Source of the DNA: Bradyrhizobium genomosp. I (2014)
GTDB taxonomy: Bacteria; Pseudomonadota; Alphaproteobacteria; Rhizobiales; Xanthobacteraceae
Assembly: GCF_000261685.1 (NCBI RefSeq)
Contig: NZ_AJQE01000187.1
Span: 1-43,091 of the forward strand
Reading direction: 5' to 3'
DNA length: 43,091 nucleotides
The notes below the pieces were generated by a model. The model was given only the letters and a program-made list of their open reading frames with translations, searched no databases and was not told the DNA's origin. Position 1 is the first letter of the stretch; the number at the start of each line of letters is the position of its first letter. A program made the translations under genes and the position numbers. Below, piece after piece: positions 8,499 through 17,072 of this stretch.

Positions 8499-9781
8499 GT
8501 GCCGGTGCGGACCTCCTTGAGCTTGGTGATGTTCAGCTTGTCGAGAACGAAGCGTTCGTAGAACGGCTCGCTCTCGCCGCGCCGCATCTTGCGCAGGAAG
8601 TACTTCTCGAAGGCGACCTTGGCGAAGTGCACCCATTCGCCCTTGGAGGACCAATTGACGTTGCGCGGCGGAATCTGCGGCTGCGCCAGGAAGGCGACCC
8701 CGGAGTCGCCGAAATCGGCGAGACAGATCGCGTTCCAGGTCGGCTGCGCCGTCGGTGCCTTGCCGCGGAGCAGGGCGCCGATGTTGATCGCGGTTGCCGT
8801 CACCATGGATTCGATCATGAAGCCGGTCTTGGGGACGCCGACCGGCACCGGTGTCGCGCCGACCGGTGCGATCGCGACGCAGACACCGACCGCAAACACG
8901 TTGGGAAAGGCGGGGTTCTGCTGATGCTTGTCGACGACGACGAAGCCGCGCGGGTTGGTCAATTTCTCGATGCCCCGTACCGCCTCGACGCCGCGAAAGG
9001 CCGGCAACATCATCGAATAGACGAAGGGAAGCTCATGAGCCTTGCGGGACGTGCCGTCGTCGGAAAACTCCTCCACCGTCATCATGCCGGGGGCGACGTT
9101 GTCGACGCGGGCGTTGGTGATCCACTTGATGTGCTTCTCGCGCATCTCGCTTTCCAGAAGCCCCTTCGTGTCTCCGACGCCGTCGAGACCGAGATGGCCG
9201 ATATAGGGCTCCGAGGTGACGAACGTCATCGGGACCCGGTCGCGCAGCTTCCGCCGGCGCAGCTCCGTTTCCAGGATGAAGAGGAATTCATAGGCCGGTC
9301 CGAAACAGGAAGCGCCCTGCACCGCGCCGATGACGACCGGACCCGGGTTCGCCGCGAGCTTCTCGAAGGCTTCACGGGCATGCGCGGCGTGATCGACGTG
9401 GCAGATCGACTGGGTATGGCCCTGTGGCCCGAGACCCGGAATCTCGTCGAACGCCAGTTCGGGACCGGTGGCGACGACCAGGTAGTCGTAGTCGATCGAC
9501 GTGCCGTCGCCGAGCTCGACGCGGTTCTCGATCGGGTGGACGCGCTTTGCGCCCTGCGTCAGCAGTCGCACGCCCTTGCGTTTCATGATGTCCGCCAGAT
9601 CGATCTCGATCTCTTCGCGCTTGCGCCAGCCGACTGCGACCCAGGGATTGGATGGGACGAAGTGATAGACGGCGCCTTGCGAGACGACGCTGAGGCGATC
9701 CTCCTTCCTCAACTGCGGCAGCAATTCATAGGCCATCAGCGTTCCGCTCAGACCAGCTCCGATTACGACAACTTCCGCCAT
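8495..9781 (-). CDS. sqr: Sulfide:quinone oxidoreductase
   Basis: A 428-residue FAD flavoprotein starting MAEVVVIGAGLSG, an N-terminal dinucleotide-binding motif. Cysteines at 127, 159 (in GASCFGPAYEF) and 353 (AICLADFGDSG) correspond in position to the catalytic triad of SQR enzymes (for example 128, 160, 356 in Acidithiobacillus). It should oxidise sulfide to polysulfide or sulfane sulfur and pass electrons to the quinone pool at the membrane. GGAGG five bases before the ATG at 9781 sets the start, although the frame remains open to 9898. It is the first gene of a five-gene operon and lies directly next to a BigR-like operator. Confidence 0.92.
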   Translation of the reverse strand: MAEVVVIGAGLSGTLMAYELLPQLRKEDRLSVVSQGAVYHFVPSNPWVAVGWRKREEIEIDLADIMKRKGVRLLTQGAKRVHPIENRVELGDGTSIDYDYLVVATGPELAFDEIPGLGPQGHTQSICHVDHAAHAREAFEKLAANPGPVVIGAVQGASCFGPAYEFLFILETELRRRKLRDRVPMTFVTSEPYIGHLGLDGVGDTKGLLESEMREKHIKWITNARVDNVAPGMMTVEEFSDDGTSRKAHELPFVYSMMLPAFRGVEAVRGIEKLTNPRGFVVVDKHQQNPAFPNVFAVGVCVAIAPVGATPVPVGVPKTGFMIESMVTATAINIGALLRGKAPTAQPTWNAICLADFGDSGVAFLAQPQIPPRNVNWSSKGEWVHFAKVAFEKYFLRKMRRGESEPFYERFVLDKLNITKLKEVRTGT

Positions 9782-9839
9782 GGGTACCTCCGTTGGACCA
9801 AGCCGCTCCGCCGGTTCAGCCCCGGCTGTCGTGCGGCGC

Positions 9840-9868
9840 TTGACTATATATTCGTATTTGCGTATATA
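9840..9868 (+). promoter_or_regulatory. Promoter of the bigR-like gene, probably giving a leaderless mRNA
   Basis: TTGACT (9840-9845), a 17-base spacer and TATATA (9863-9868) form a good sigma-70-type promoter. The expected start of transcription, six to seven bases after the -10 box, coincides with the ATG at 9876. The repressor message may therefore lack a 5' leader, and no ribosome-binding site is present. Confidence 0.6.
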
Positions 9869-9873
9869 CGCAA
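9845..9873 (-). promoter_or_regulatory. Promoter of the sqr operon
   Basis: On the minus strand TTGCGT (9873-9868), a 17-base spacer and TATATA (9850-9845) give a sigma-70-type promoter firing toward sqr. It shares its bases with the opposite promoter and with the operator palindrome, so one bound repressor would block both. Confidence 0.55.
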
Positions 9874-9883
9874 GTATGAATAT
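9848..9883. promoter_or_regulatory. 36-bp near-perfect palindrome, BigR/SqrR-type operator
   Basis: Bases 9848-9883 form a palindrome in which 16 of 18 base pairs match. The central 16 bases, TTGCGTATATACGCAA (9858-9873), are perfectly symmetric. It covers the core promoter elements in both directions and the first codons of the regulator. The AT-rich symmetric form and location match operators of ArsR-family persulfide sensors. Confidence 0.8.
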
Positions 9884-10196
9884 GAATGCTGAGATCATGG
9901 AGCGGGCGGCGGATCAGGCGAGCGAGCTGCTGAAGGCGCTCGCCAACCGGCACCGTCTGCTGATCATCTGCCAGTTGATCGATGGCGAGCAGTCGGTCGG
10001 CGAGTTGGCCGAGTTCCTGAACCTCCGGGATTCCACGGTCTCCCAACATCTTGCGCTCCTTCGCAAGGATGGACTGGTGTCTGCCCGGCGCGAGGCGCAG
10101 ACGATCTTCTATTCGATCGCGAGCGAGCCGGCGCGCGAGGTTCTGAAGACGCTCTACCAGGCGTTCTGCGCGCCGAGGTCCGCAAGGACGAGATGA
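9876..10196 (+). CDS. bigR: BigR/SqrR-type ArsR-family persulfide-responsive repressor
   Basis: A 106-residue winged-helix ArsR/SmtB protein with recognition helix DSTVSQHLALLRKDGLV and a wing at EAQTIFYSI. Cysteines at 32 (LLIICQL) and 98 (YQAFC) are 66 residues apart, the same separation as C42/C108 of BigR and C41/C107 of SqrR, which form a disulfide or tetrasulfide in response to reactive sulfur. No metal-site CxC motif as in metal-sensing ArsR is seen. It lies at its own palindromic operator opposite sqr, and should release both promoters when sulfide or persulfide accumulates. The in-frame ATG two codons later is an alternative start. Confidence 0.88.
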   Translation: MNMNAEIMERAADQASELLKALANRHRLLIICQLIDGEQSVGELAEFLNLRDSTVSQHLALLRKDGLVSARREAQTIFYSIASEPAREVLKTLYQAFCAPRSARTR

Positions 10197-10315
10197 AACC
10201 TAGGAAAGCTCGGGTGAGGGCGCCTTGAGCAGGATCAACACGCTCCATTCCGATGCAGATGAAATGCGCTGCGCGGCGGCGTGGTGATGCTTCGATCATG
10301 ACACGGAAGAGTTCC

Positions 10316-11320
10316 ATGCGATGTACGATGAGATATTTGGGCCTGCTGGCCGCCTTTGCGGCGATCGGCTTGGCTGGAGCACCGGCGAGGGCAGCCGAAA
10401 CACTCGTGGTCGTCAGGCAATCGATCGCCGATGAAAAGGCCGTCTTCGCCACGGTCGAAAGCATCAGCGTGGTGCCGGCGCGTGGGCGGATCGGCGGTAC
10501 GGTGGTTCAGCTCAAGGTCAGGGAAGGGGATCGCGTTGCCGCCGGCCAGGCGATCGCGACCATCGGCGACGAAAAGCTCGTGCTGCAGATGAAATCGCTC
10601 GACGCGCAGATAGAGGCGCTGCAGGCGCAGGCGAACCAGGCGCAGCTCGACTTCACCCGGACCGAAGGGCTGGTCGAACGCGGTATCCTGCCCCGGATCA
10701 AGCTCGACGAGCAGCGCACCGCGCTGAACGTCGCCGAGAACGGCCTGCGTGCCAAGACTGCCGAACGTGCGGTGATCGCCGAGCAGCTCAACCAGGGCCA
10801 GGTGCTCGCGCCGGCGGATGGTCGCGTGCTGAAGCGGTTGATCACGATAGGGTCCGTCGTGCTCGCGGGCGATCCGATCGTCACCGTCGCCCAGCAGAAT
10901 TTCAAGCTGCGGCTTCGCGTGCCGGAGCGGCATGCGCGCTTCCTCAAGGCGGGAGACAGGATTCGCGTCGACGGCGCGGAGTTCGTCGGAGAAGCCGCCA
11001 AGTCGGGCGTCATCGACCTCGTCTATCCCCAGATCGAGGAGGGGCGCGTCATTGCGGACGCGACCGTCGAGGGTCTCGGCGAATATTTCGTCGGCGACCG
11101 CCTGCGGGTCTGGATCTCCGGCGGCACGCGATCGGCCTACGTCATCCCCTCGAGCTATGTGACCACCAGGTTCGGTATCGACTACGTTCGGCTGCAGAAG
11201 GACAGCGGAGCGATGGACGTGCCGGTGCAGCGTGGCCGCGAATTGCCGACGCCGGCGCTTCCCGATGGGCTCGAGATCCTGTCCGGCGTTTCAGCCGGCG
11301 ACCAGTTGGTGCGGCCGTGA
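10316..11320 (+). CDS. RND efflux periplasmic adaptor (HlyD/MFP family)
   Basis: A 334-residue secreted adaptor with a signal peptide (cleavage expected after GAPARA). Two lipoyl half-motifs (IGGTVVQLKVREGDRVAAGQ and VLAPADGRVLKRLI) flank a coiled-coil hairpin (about residues 75-150), and a beta-barrel follows. It would bridge the inner-membrane pump to an outer-membrane channel, which is not encoded nearby. The stop overlaps the pump start in GTGA, showing coupling. GGAAGAG precedes the chosen ATG; an in-frame ATG at 10298 is a possible alternative. It begins 119 bases after the bigR-like gene on the same strand and may be read from the sulfide-responsive promoter. Confidence 0.9.
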   Translation: MRCTMRYLGLLAAFAAIGLAGAPARAAETLVVVRQSIADEKAVFATVESISVVPARGRIGGTVVQLKVREGDRVAAGQAIATIGDEKLVLQMKSLDAQIEALQAQANQAQLDFTRTEGLVERGILPRIKLDEQRTALNVAENGLRAKTAERAVIAEQLNQGQVLAPADGRVLKRLITIGSVVLAGDPIVTVAQQNFKLRLRVPERHARFLKAGDRIRVDGAEFVGEAAKSGVIDLVYPQIEEGRVIADATVEGLGEYFVGDRLRVWISGGTRSAYVIPSSYVTTRFGIDYVRLQKDSGAMDVPVQRGRELPTPALPDGLEILSGVSAGDQLVRP

Positions 11321-14300
11321 ATCTCGGGCTCTCAGGACGGTTGACAAAGTCGACCATCGCATCGCCGCTGACGCCGCTGTTCCTGCTCGCGGCGCTCGTC
11401 GTGGGGCTGATGGCCGTCGTGGTGATCCCGCGCGAGGAGGAGCCGCAGATCAGCGTTCCCATGGTGGACATCCGCGTCAATGCCGACGGCCTGCGCGGGC
11501 CGGACGCGGTGGAGCTGGTGAGCAAGCCGCTGGAGTCGATCGTCAAGGGCATCGACGGGGTCGAGCACGTCTACAGCCAGACCGAGGACGACCGCGTGAT
11601 GGTCACCGCGCGCTTCCTGGTCGGCACCAAGTTCGAGGATGCCATCCTGCGGGTGCACGAGAAGATCCGCGCCAATCTCGACCGCATTCCCGTCGGCATC
11701 CCCGAGCCGCTGATCGTCGGCCGGGGCATCAATGACGTCGCGGTCACCGTATTGACGCTGTCGCCGAAGCCGGAAGCTGCCAGCCGCTGGACCGACAAGG
11801 ACCTCTACGAGCTCGCCGACAAGCTGCGCGCGGAACTGATGAAGGTCGAAGATATCGGCCTGACCTACATCTCCGGCGGCGCGGCGCAGCAGATCCGGGT
11901 CGAGCCCAATCCGGAGAAACTGTCGCTGTTCGGCATCACGCTGCAGCAGCTCGTGGCCAAGGTGAAGGATGCCAACCGCTCGTTCCTGGCGGGGCAGGTC
12001 CGTGATGCCGGCATCGTGCGGAGCGTTGCGGCGGGGCAGACGCTGTCCGGCATTCCCGATATCGGACTATTGCTCATCACGAGCCGCGACGGCCGGCCGG
12101 TCTACGTCAAGGACGTCGCCTCCGTCGTCGTCGGCCCGAGCACCATCGAGCATCGTGTCTGGACGGAATCACGCGACGCCGCCGGGCAGTGGGCGCGGAC
12201 GCCCGCCGTCAGCCTGGCGCTGGCGAAGCGGGCCGGCGCCAATGCGGTCGTCGTGTCCGAGAGCATCGCCGAACGCCTCGAAGGATTGAAGTCGCGCCTG
12301 ATTCCCGAAGATATCCAGGTGACGGTGACGCGCGACTACGGCGAGACGGCCAACGAGAAGGCCAACGAGCTGCTGTTCCACCTCGGCCTTGCGACGATCT
12401 CGATCGTCGTCCTGATCGCGATCGCGATCGGATGGCGCGAGGCGCTGGTGACGTTCGTCGTGATTCCCACGACGATTCTGCTCACGATGTTCGCCGCCAA
12501 CCTGATGGGCTACACCATCAACCGCGTCAGCCTGTTCGCGCTGATCTTCTCGATCGGCATCCTCGTCGACGACGCCATCGTCGTGGTCGAAAACATCGCG
12601 CGGCACTGGGGCATGCGCGATGGCCGGCCACGCCTGCAGGCGACCATCGAGGCCGTGGCGGAGGTCGGCAACCCCACCATCGTCGCGACGTTGACCGTGG
12701 TCGCGGCGCTGTTGCCGATGCTGTTCGTGTCGGGCCTGATGGGCCCCTATATGGCGCCGATCCCGGCCAATGCGTCGGCTGCCATGCTGTTCTCCTTCTT
12801 CGTCGCGATGGTGGTGGCGCCCTGGCTGATGCTCAAGCTCGCGCCGAAGGGCGACATTGCCCCGACGCATGCGGCCCACGATGAAGGCCGGCTCGGCCGG
12901 CTCTACCGGCGCTTCGCCACACCGATCGTGCGGAGCAAGCGGTCGGCCTGGATATTCCTGCTCGGCGTCGGCATCGCGACGCTGCTGTCGATGACGCTGT
13001 TTGCGACCAAGTCGGTGACGGTCAAGCTTCTGCCGTTCGACAACAAGTCCGAGATCGCCGTGGTCGTCGACCTGCCGGAAGGGGCGAGCCTGGAGGCGAC
13101 CGAGCGCACGCTGTTCGGTGCGGCCGAAATCGCGCGGCAACTGCCGGAGGTCACCTCGCTGCAATCCTATGCCGGCACGCCGGCTCCCTTCAATTTCAAC
13201 GGCCTGGTGCGGCACTATTACTTGCGGGAGAGGCCCGAGCTCGGCGAAGTGCAGATCAACCTGGCTGCGCGCGGCGAGCGCAAGCGCGCGAGCCATGAGA
13301 TCGCGCTCGAGCTGCGCGAGAAGCTGAAGGCGCTCGTTCTGCCCGCGGGCACCAACATCAAGGTGGTCGAAGTGCCGCCCGGGCCGCCGGTGCTGTCGAC
13401 GCTGCTCGCCGAGGTCTACGGTCCCGATGCGACCACGCGCCGTGCGGTCACGGCCGAGCTCAGAAAGATCTTCGCGGAAGTGCCGTTCATCGTCGACATC
13501 GACGATTCGGTCGGCGAGAAGCGGCCACGGCTGCGGCTCTCGATCGATCAGGACCGGCTCGAGTTCTTCGGCGTCGAGCAGCGCGATGTCTACGACACCA
13601 TCCAGACGCTGTTCGGCGGCACATCGATCGGCTATTCGCATCGCGGCGAGGACCGCAACCCGATCGAGATAGCGGTGCATCTCGGAAAGCGCGATCTGCT
13701 CTGGGACGAGGCTCTGGCCTCCACGCCGGTGCCGGCCAATACATTGCCCGGCAGCAAGACGGTGGTCGAACTCGGCCAGGTCGTGAAGGCGACCGTGGAG
13801 GAGGGCTCGCCGACGATCTTCCGCCGCGACGGCCGCTTCGCCGACATGGTGATGGCCGAGCTTGCCGGGCGCTTCGAGGCGCCGCTCTACGGCATGCTCG
13901 CCGTCGCCGATCGCGTGGATGCACATGATTGGGGCAAGCTGCCGAAGCCTGCGATCAGCCTGCACGGCCAGCCGTCGGACGAGTCGCGTCCGACGCTGCT
14001 GTGGGACGGCGAATGGGAAATCACCTGGGTGACCTTCCGCGACATGGGCGCCGCCTTCGGCGCAGCCATCCTCGGAATCTACGTGCTGGTTGTCGCCCAG
14101 TTCAGGAGCTTCCGCCTGCCGCTCGTCATCCTGACGCCGATCCCGCTGACGCTGATCGGCATCCTGATCGGGCACTGGCTTCTGGGTGCGCCGTTCACGG
14201 CGACCTCGATGATCGGGTTCATCGCGCTGGCGGGCATCATCGTACGCAATTCGATCCTGCTGGTCGATTTCATCCGGCACAGCGGCGGAGACGGCAAGTC

Positions 14301-14541
14301 GCTTCGCGAAGTGGTGCTGGAAGCGGGCGCCGTCCGCTTCAAGCCGATCCTGCTCACCGCGCTCGCGGCCATGATCGGGGCGGCGACCATCCTGCTCGAT
14401 CCGATCTTTCAGGGATTGGCGATCTCGCTCCTGTTCGGGCTGGCGTCGTCAACGCTGCTGACCGTGCTGGTGATTCCCGCGATCTATGTCGCCCTGCGCG
14501 CGCCGCGCGAAGCGGCTCCGACCACAGCCGAATCCAGCTAG
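11317..14541 (+). CDS. RND-family efflux pump permease
   Basis: A 1074-residue inner-membrane proton antiporter of the AcrB/MexB superfamily, normal in length and starting at GTG. It has twelve expected membrane helices in two halves, and large periplasmic loops after TM1 and TM7. The proton-relay aspartates are in TM4 (FSIGILVDDAIVVVENI), and the TM10-11 motif is FIALAGIIVRNSILLVDFI. The charged heavy-metal signature of CusA is not obvious, so it is closer to the organic-compound pumps. The substrate is unknown. Coupled to the adaptor upstream and followed by an AhpD-like gene, it appears to belong to a regulon led by a persulfide-type repressor. Confidence 0.93.
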   Translation: MNLGLSGRLTKSTIASPLTPLFLLAALVVGLMAVVVIPREEEPQISVPMVDIRVNADGLRGPDAVELVSKPLESIVKGIDGVEHVYSQTEDDRVMVTARFLVGTKFEDAILRVHEKIRANLDRIPVGIPEPLIVGRGINDVAVTVLTLSPKPEAASRWTDKDLYELADKLRAELMKVEDIGLTYISGGAAQQIRVEPNPEKLSLFGITLQQLVAKVKDANRSFLAGQVRDAGIVRSVAAGQTLSGIPDIGLLLITSRDGRPVYVKDVASVVVGPSTIEHRVWTESRDAAGQWARTPAVSLALAKRAGANAVVVSESIAERLEGLKSRLIPEDIQVTVTRDYGETANEKANELLFHLGLATISIVVLIAIAIGWREALVTFVVIPTTILLTMFAANLMGYTINRVSLFALIFSIGILVDDAIVVVENIARHWGMRDGRPRLQATIEAVAEVGNPTIVATLTVVAALLPMLFVSGLMGPYMAPIPANASAAMLFSFFVAMVVAPWLMLKLAPKGDIAPTHAAHDEGRLGRLYRRFATPIVRSKRSAWIFLLGVGIATLLSMTLFATKSVTVKLLPFDNKSEIAVVVDLPEGASLEATERTLFGAAEIARQLPEVTSLQSYAGTPAPFNFNGLVRHYYLRERPELGEVQINLAARGERKRASHEIALELREKLKALVLPAGTNIKVVEVPPGPPVLSTLLAEVYGPDATTRRAVTAELRKIFAEVPFIVDIDDSVGEKRPRLRLSIDQDRLEFFGVEQRDVYDTIQTLFGGTSIGYSHRGEDRNPIEIAVHLGKRDLLWDEALASTPVPANTLPGSKTVVELGQVVKATVEEGSPTIFRRDGRFADMVMAELAGRFEAPLYGMLAVADRVDAHDWGKLPKPAISLHGQPSDESRPTLLWDGEWEITWVTFRDMGAAFGAAILGIYVLVVAQFRSFRLPLVILTPIPLTLIGILIGHWLLGAPFTATSMIGFIALAGIIVRNSILLVDFIRHSGGDGKSLREVVLEAGAVRFKPILLTALAAMIGAATILLDPIFQGLAISLLFGLASSTLLTVLVIPAIYVALRAPREAAPTTAESS

Positions 14542-14551
14542 CGAGGAACTG

Positions 14552-14908
14552 ATGGACAAGAACTACGTCGACATCACCAAAAACATCTCGGCCAACCTGA
14601 GGAAGCTGCGGGGCGACATTCCCGACACCATGAAGGGGTTTGCCGTACTCGCGCAGGCCGCCACGCGCGACGGCGCGCTGGACAAGAAGACCAAGGAGCT
14701 GATCGCGCTGGCACTCGGCGTCGCCGCACATTGCGACGGCTGCATCGGCTTCCACACCGAGGCGCTGGTCAAGCTCGGTGCGACGCGCCAGGAGATCGAG
14801 GAGACGCTCGGCATGGCCGTCTACATGGGAGGCGGACCGTCGCTGATGTATGCCGCGGATGCGATCGCGGCCTACGAGCAGTTCCAGCAGCAATTGGCCG
14901 CCGTGTAA
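14552..14908 (+). CDS. AhpD-like carboxymuconolactone decarboxylase family protein
   Basis: A 118-residue all-alpha protein with the AhpD-type redox motif C61-x2-C64 and H68 (AHCDGCIGFH). This signature belongs to peroxidase-reductase members of the CMD family, not to the decarboxylase. It probably acts as a cytoplasmic thiol oxidoreductase. GAGGAAC precedes the ATG, which lies ten bases after the pump stop, so it is the last gene of the repressor-adaptor-pump unit. Its dithiol chemistry fits the reactive-sulfur theme. Confidence 0.9.
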   Translation: MDKNYVDITKNISANLRKLRGDIPDTMKGFAVLAQAATRDGALDKKTKELIALALGVAAHCDGCIGFHTEALVKLGATRQEIEETLGMAVYMGGGPSLMYAADAIAAYEQFQQQLAAV

Positions 14909-14985
14909 TGTCGGTCACCTGATACGATTGTGCGAGCGGGACCGGACGAGTCGTCTCGCCGGTCCCGCCATCAAGCCTCGATCGA

Positions 14986-15318
14986 TTACCAGCGGTCGTC
15001 GACACCGACGCCGACGCTGACGCCGGGCGCGCGAATGCCGACTCCGGCGCGCGGGCCGTCGTCCCAATGGCGATGATAGGTCCGGCGCTCGTAATAGCGG
15101 TCGCGCGGCATGTAGTTGTAGGAGTCGCGTACGATCACGCGCGAACCACCGCGCGTGCGATAGCAGCGGCCGGCGTCGTCGCAAACGAGTCGCACCTGCT
15201 GGACGAGATCCGGATTCGCATATTCGCTGGTCGTGTAGATATCGGAAGCGCTCGCACTCGACGCGGCTGCCAAAGCACCGACGCCCGCCAACAGCGCAAT
15301 CGTAAACGTCCTCATCAT
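14986..15318 (-). CDS. Secreted hypothetical protein with glycine/valine-rich C-terminus
   Basis: A 110-residue exported protein: MMRTFTIALLAGVGALAAAS is a signal peptide, with cleavage expected after SASA. The mature part has two cysteines (VRLVCDDAGRCYRTRGG) that could form a disulfide, then an arginine/tyrosine-rich stretch and a GVGIRAPGVSVGVGVDDRW tail of alternating small residues. GGAGGA precedes the two start ATG codons. I do not recognise a named family; similar short periplasmic proteins are common in Bradyrhizobium. Confidence 0.75.
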   Translation of the reverse strand: MMRTFTIALLAGVGALAAASSASASDIYTTSEYANPDLVQQVRLVCDDAGRCYRTRGGSRVIVRDSYNYMPRDRYYERRTYHRHWDDGPRAGVGIRAPGVSVGVGVDDRW

Positions 15319-15433
15319 GTCCTCCTCCGAGATTGCCCTCGGCGGTACAAGAAGGGGAGGCGGTGATCGTTCCCGGCCGCGATGCTGGTTTTTCCCGGAA
15401 CCGGGACCTTGTGGGTGGTTTGTTCCCTTGATC

Positions 15434-15904
15434 TCAAGCCGGGAAGATGAGGCACGTGGTCGTGCCGTGAGCGAGCAGCCGGCCCTTGGCATCCGTCACA
15501 CGTCCGTCGGCCGTTCCGATGCGGCGGCCGCAATTCAGAACCTTGCCCTCGGCCGTGACCAGGCCCGTCTCCGGCGTAATCGGCCGCAGCAGCGAAACCT
15601 TGAACTCGAGCGTGGTCTGGCCGGCCCCCTTGTCGAGGACCGACTGGATCGCCAACCCCATGCAACTGTCGAGCAAGGTGGCCGTGAGACCGCCATGCAC
15701 CGTGCCTGCCGGATTGAGGTGAGCGCCGGTCGGGACGAGCGCGACGACGACGCGGCCAGATTCAGCCTTCACCACATCATAGCCCAATGTTTGGGCGAGC
15801 GTGTTGAGAGGCAACGTTCCGTTGGCGAGGCCCTGGACGAACTCCAGCCCGCTCAACTGCTTCTGTCGTCCGGCGTCGACCGTTCCATAGCTCTTCGCGG
15901 TCAT
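15434..15904 (-). CDS. PaaI-family hotdog thioesterase
   Basis: A 156-residue hotdog-fold acyl-CoA thioesterase. The PaaI signature NPAGTVHGGLTATLLDSCMG contains the HGG turn and the catalytic aspartate, and LEFKVSLLRPITPETG follows as the second strand motif. It would hydrolyse small acyl- or aryl-acyl-CoA in the cytoplasm. GAGGAG precedes the start. It begins ten bases after the Ada-like gene and is probably cotranscribed with it. Confidence 0.92.
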   Translation of the reverse strand: MTAKSYGTVDAGRQKQLSGLEFVQGLANGTLPLNTLAQTLGYDVVKAESGRVVVALVPTGAHLNPAGTVHGGLTATLLDSCMGLAIQSVLDKGAGQTTLEFKVSLLRPITPETGLVTAEGKVLNCGRRIGTADGRVTDAKGRLLAHGTTTCLIFPA

Positions 15905-15914
15905 CTGAATCTCC

Positions 15915-16505
15915 TCATCGCACTCGCCTGTGTTCGAGTCGCGAAGCTTCGGTCTTTCTCCGGAAGGTCGATGGCGGGCGACCGTAGAGCCGCGTGAATG
16001 CGGTGCTCATGCGTCGCGCGCTTGAAAAGCCGGAGCGTTCCGCGACGGCGGCCATCGGAAGATCGCTCGCATCAAGCAGCCGCTTGGCGCGCTGCACACG
16101 GATCGACAGCGCCACTTGCACTGGAGACGCATCGAGATGTCGGGCGAACAGGCGCGCCAGGTGGCGCGCGCCGACTCCCAACCGTTCGGCCAGCCGGTCC
16201 ACGCCGCCGCGATCGAGCTCTCCCTTCTCGATGAGTGCCAGCGCGCGTTCGACGGTTGTCCTTGAACCTTTCCATGCGGGACAGAACGGCGCTGTTTCCG
16301 GCCGGCATCTCAGGCAAGGACGGAAGCCGGCGTGCTCGGCCGCGGCCGCGCTACGATAGAAGGTTACGTTGCGGGCGAGTGGCGTGCGCGCCGGGCAGAC
16401 CGGACGACAATAGATGCCGGTTGTTTTCACCGCGACGAATATCACGCCGTCCAACGTTGCGTCGCGGCGGCGGAGGGCATCGTAGTGAGCGTCGAAGTCG
16501 AGCAT
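15915..16505 (-). CDS. Ada-type methyl phosphotriester-sensing AraC regulator
   Basis: A 196-residue protein with the Ada zinc domain: C33, C37, C64 and C67 reproduce the 4-27-3 spacing of E. coli Ada C38/C42/C69/C72. An AraC-type double helix-turn-helix follows (about 85-185, LAERLGVGARHLARLFARHL and VAERSGFSSARRMSTAFTRL). It lacks both the O6-methylguanine methyltransferase domain and an AlkA glycosylase domain. It should accept a methyl group from DNA phosphotriesters on C33 and then activate alkylation-response genes. No ogt or alkA gene is in the window; its only likely operon partner is the PaaI thioesterase downstream. Confidence 0.93.
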   Translation of the reverse strand: MLDFDAHYDALRRRDATLDGVIFVAVKTTGIYCRPVCPARTPLARNVTFYRSAAAAEHAGFRPCLRCRPETAPFCPAWKGSRTTVERALALIEKGELDRGGVDRLAERLGVGARHLARLFARHLDASPVQVALSIRVQRAKRLLDASDLPMAAVAERSGFSSARRMSTAFTRLYGRPPSTFRRKTEASRLEHRRVR

Positions 16506-16602
16506 GGCGCCTGCTATAGCGGCTACACCTTTGTCGCGCGAGTCCGACGCGATGACCGTGTCCGAAAACGACCGGAGCGGACGTCCATCGCCGGGGCTGG
16601 GC

Positions 16603-17007
16603 CTAGATCGGCTCGTAAGTCTCCGTCCCGCAGATATCGTCGGCTTCCGCCCGCCGGCGGTCCACGACTTTCCCGTCGTTGATGGTCACGATGTAGGTCT
16701 GGGCGCCGAGCGGCGTGCCGGTCGCGGAGGTGAGCTGCGCACGGACGCACGCCGTCCAGCCTGGTCCTCGCACCTCACGATGGGGCGGGGCGACGTGCAC
16801 GTCGCGCGGATAGGACGTTGCGAGAAAGACGACGTCGATCTGCTCGCGCACCACGCGCTTGACGTCGGGAGGCGCTTCGGGCGGCGGCTGCTCCGCCTCC
16901 TTCATGCGCATGAACTCCGGCACCGGTGCGCGGCTGTCGGCAAAGCCGCAGGCACCGAGTGCAAGCGCGCCAATGAGCAGCGCCGCATGAGCAACAATCC
17001 GCAACAT
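16603..17007 (-). CDS. Hypothetical lipoprotein
   Basis: A 134-residue protein whose N-terminus ends in a lipobox (LALGAC, cysteine 20), so a lipid-anchored envelope protein is expected. A proline-rich linker (EQPPPEAPPDV) is followed by a compact domain with a cysteine (GWTACVRAQL) and a final DDICGTETYEPI. The remainder matches no family I know. Three tandem 17-bp repeats lie upstream of its start, in the divergent gap to the frameshifted gene at 17193. Confidence 0.78.
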   Translation of the reverse strand: MLRIVAHAALLIGALALGACGFADSRAPVPEFMRMKEAEQPPPEAPPDVKRVVREQIDVVFLATSYPRDVHVAPPHREVRGPGWTACVRAQLTSATGTPLGAQTYIVTINDGKVVDRRRAEADDICGTETYEPI

Positions 17008-17072
17008 CCGTGAAGGTCCCCTGCGGGCGAACAGATAGGCACGAATGCGATTCGACGAAGTCCATGCCGATC

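Noticed and set aside
12169..14280. 703-residue open frame antisense to the RND pump
   Set aside because: Composition is H/D/R/Q-rich with no domain, which is the usual antisense shadow of a GC-rich gene.
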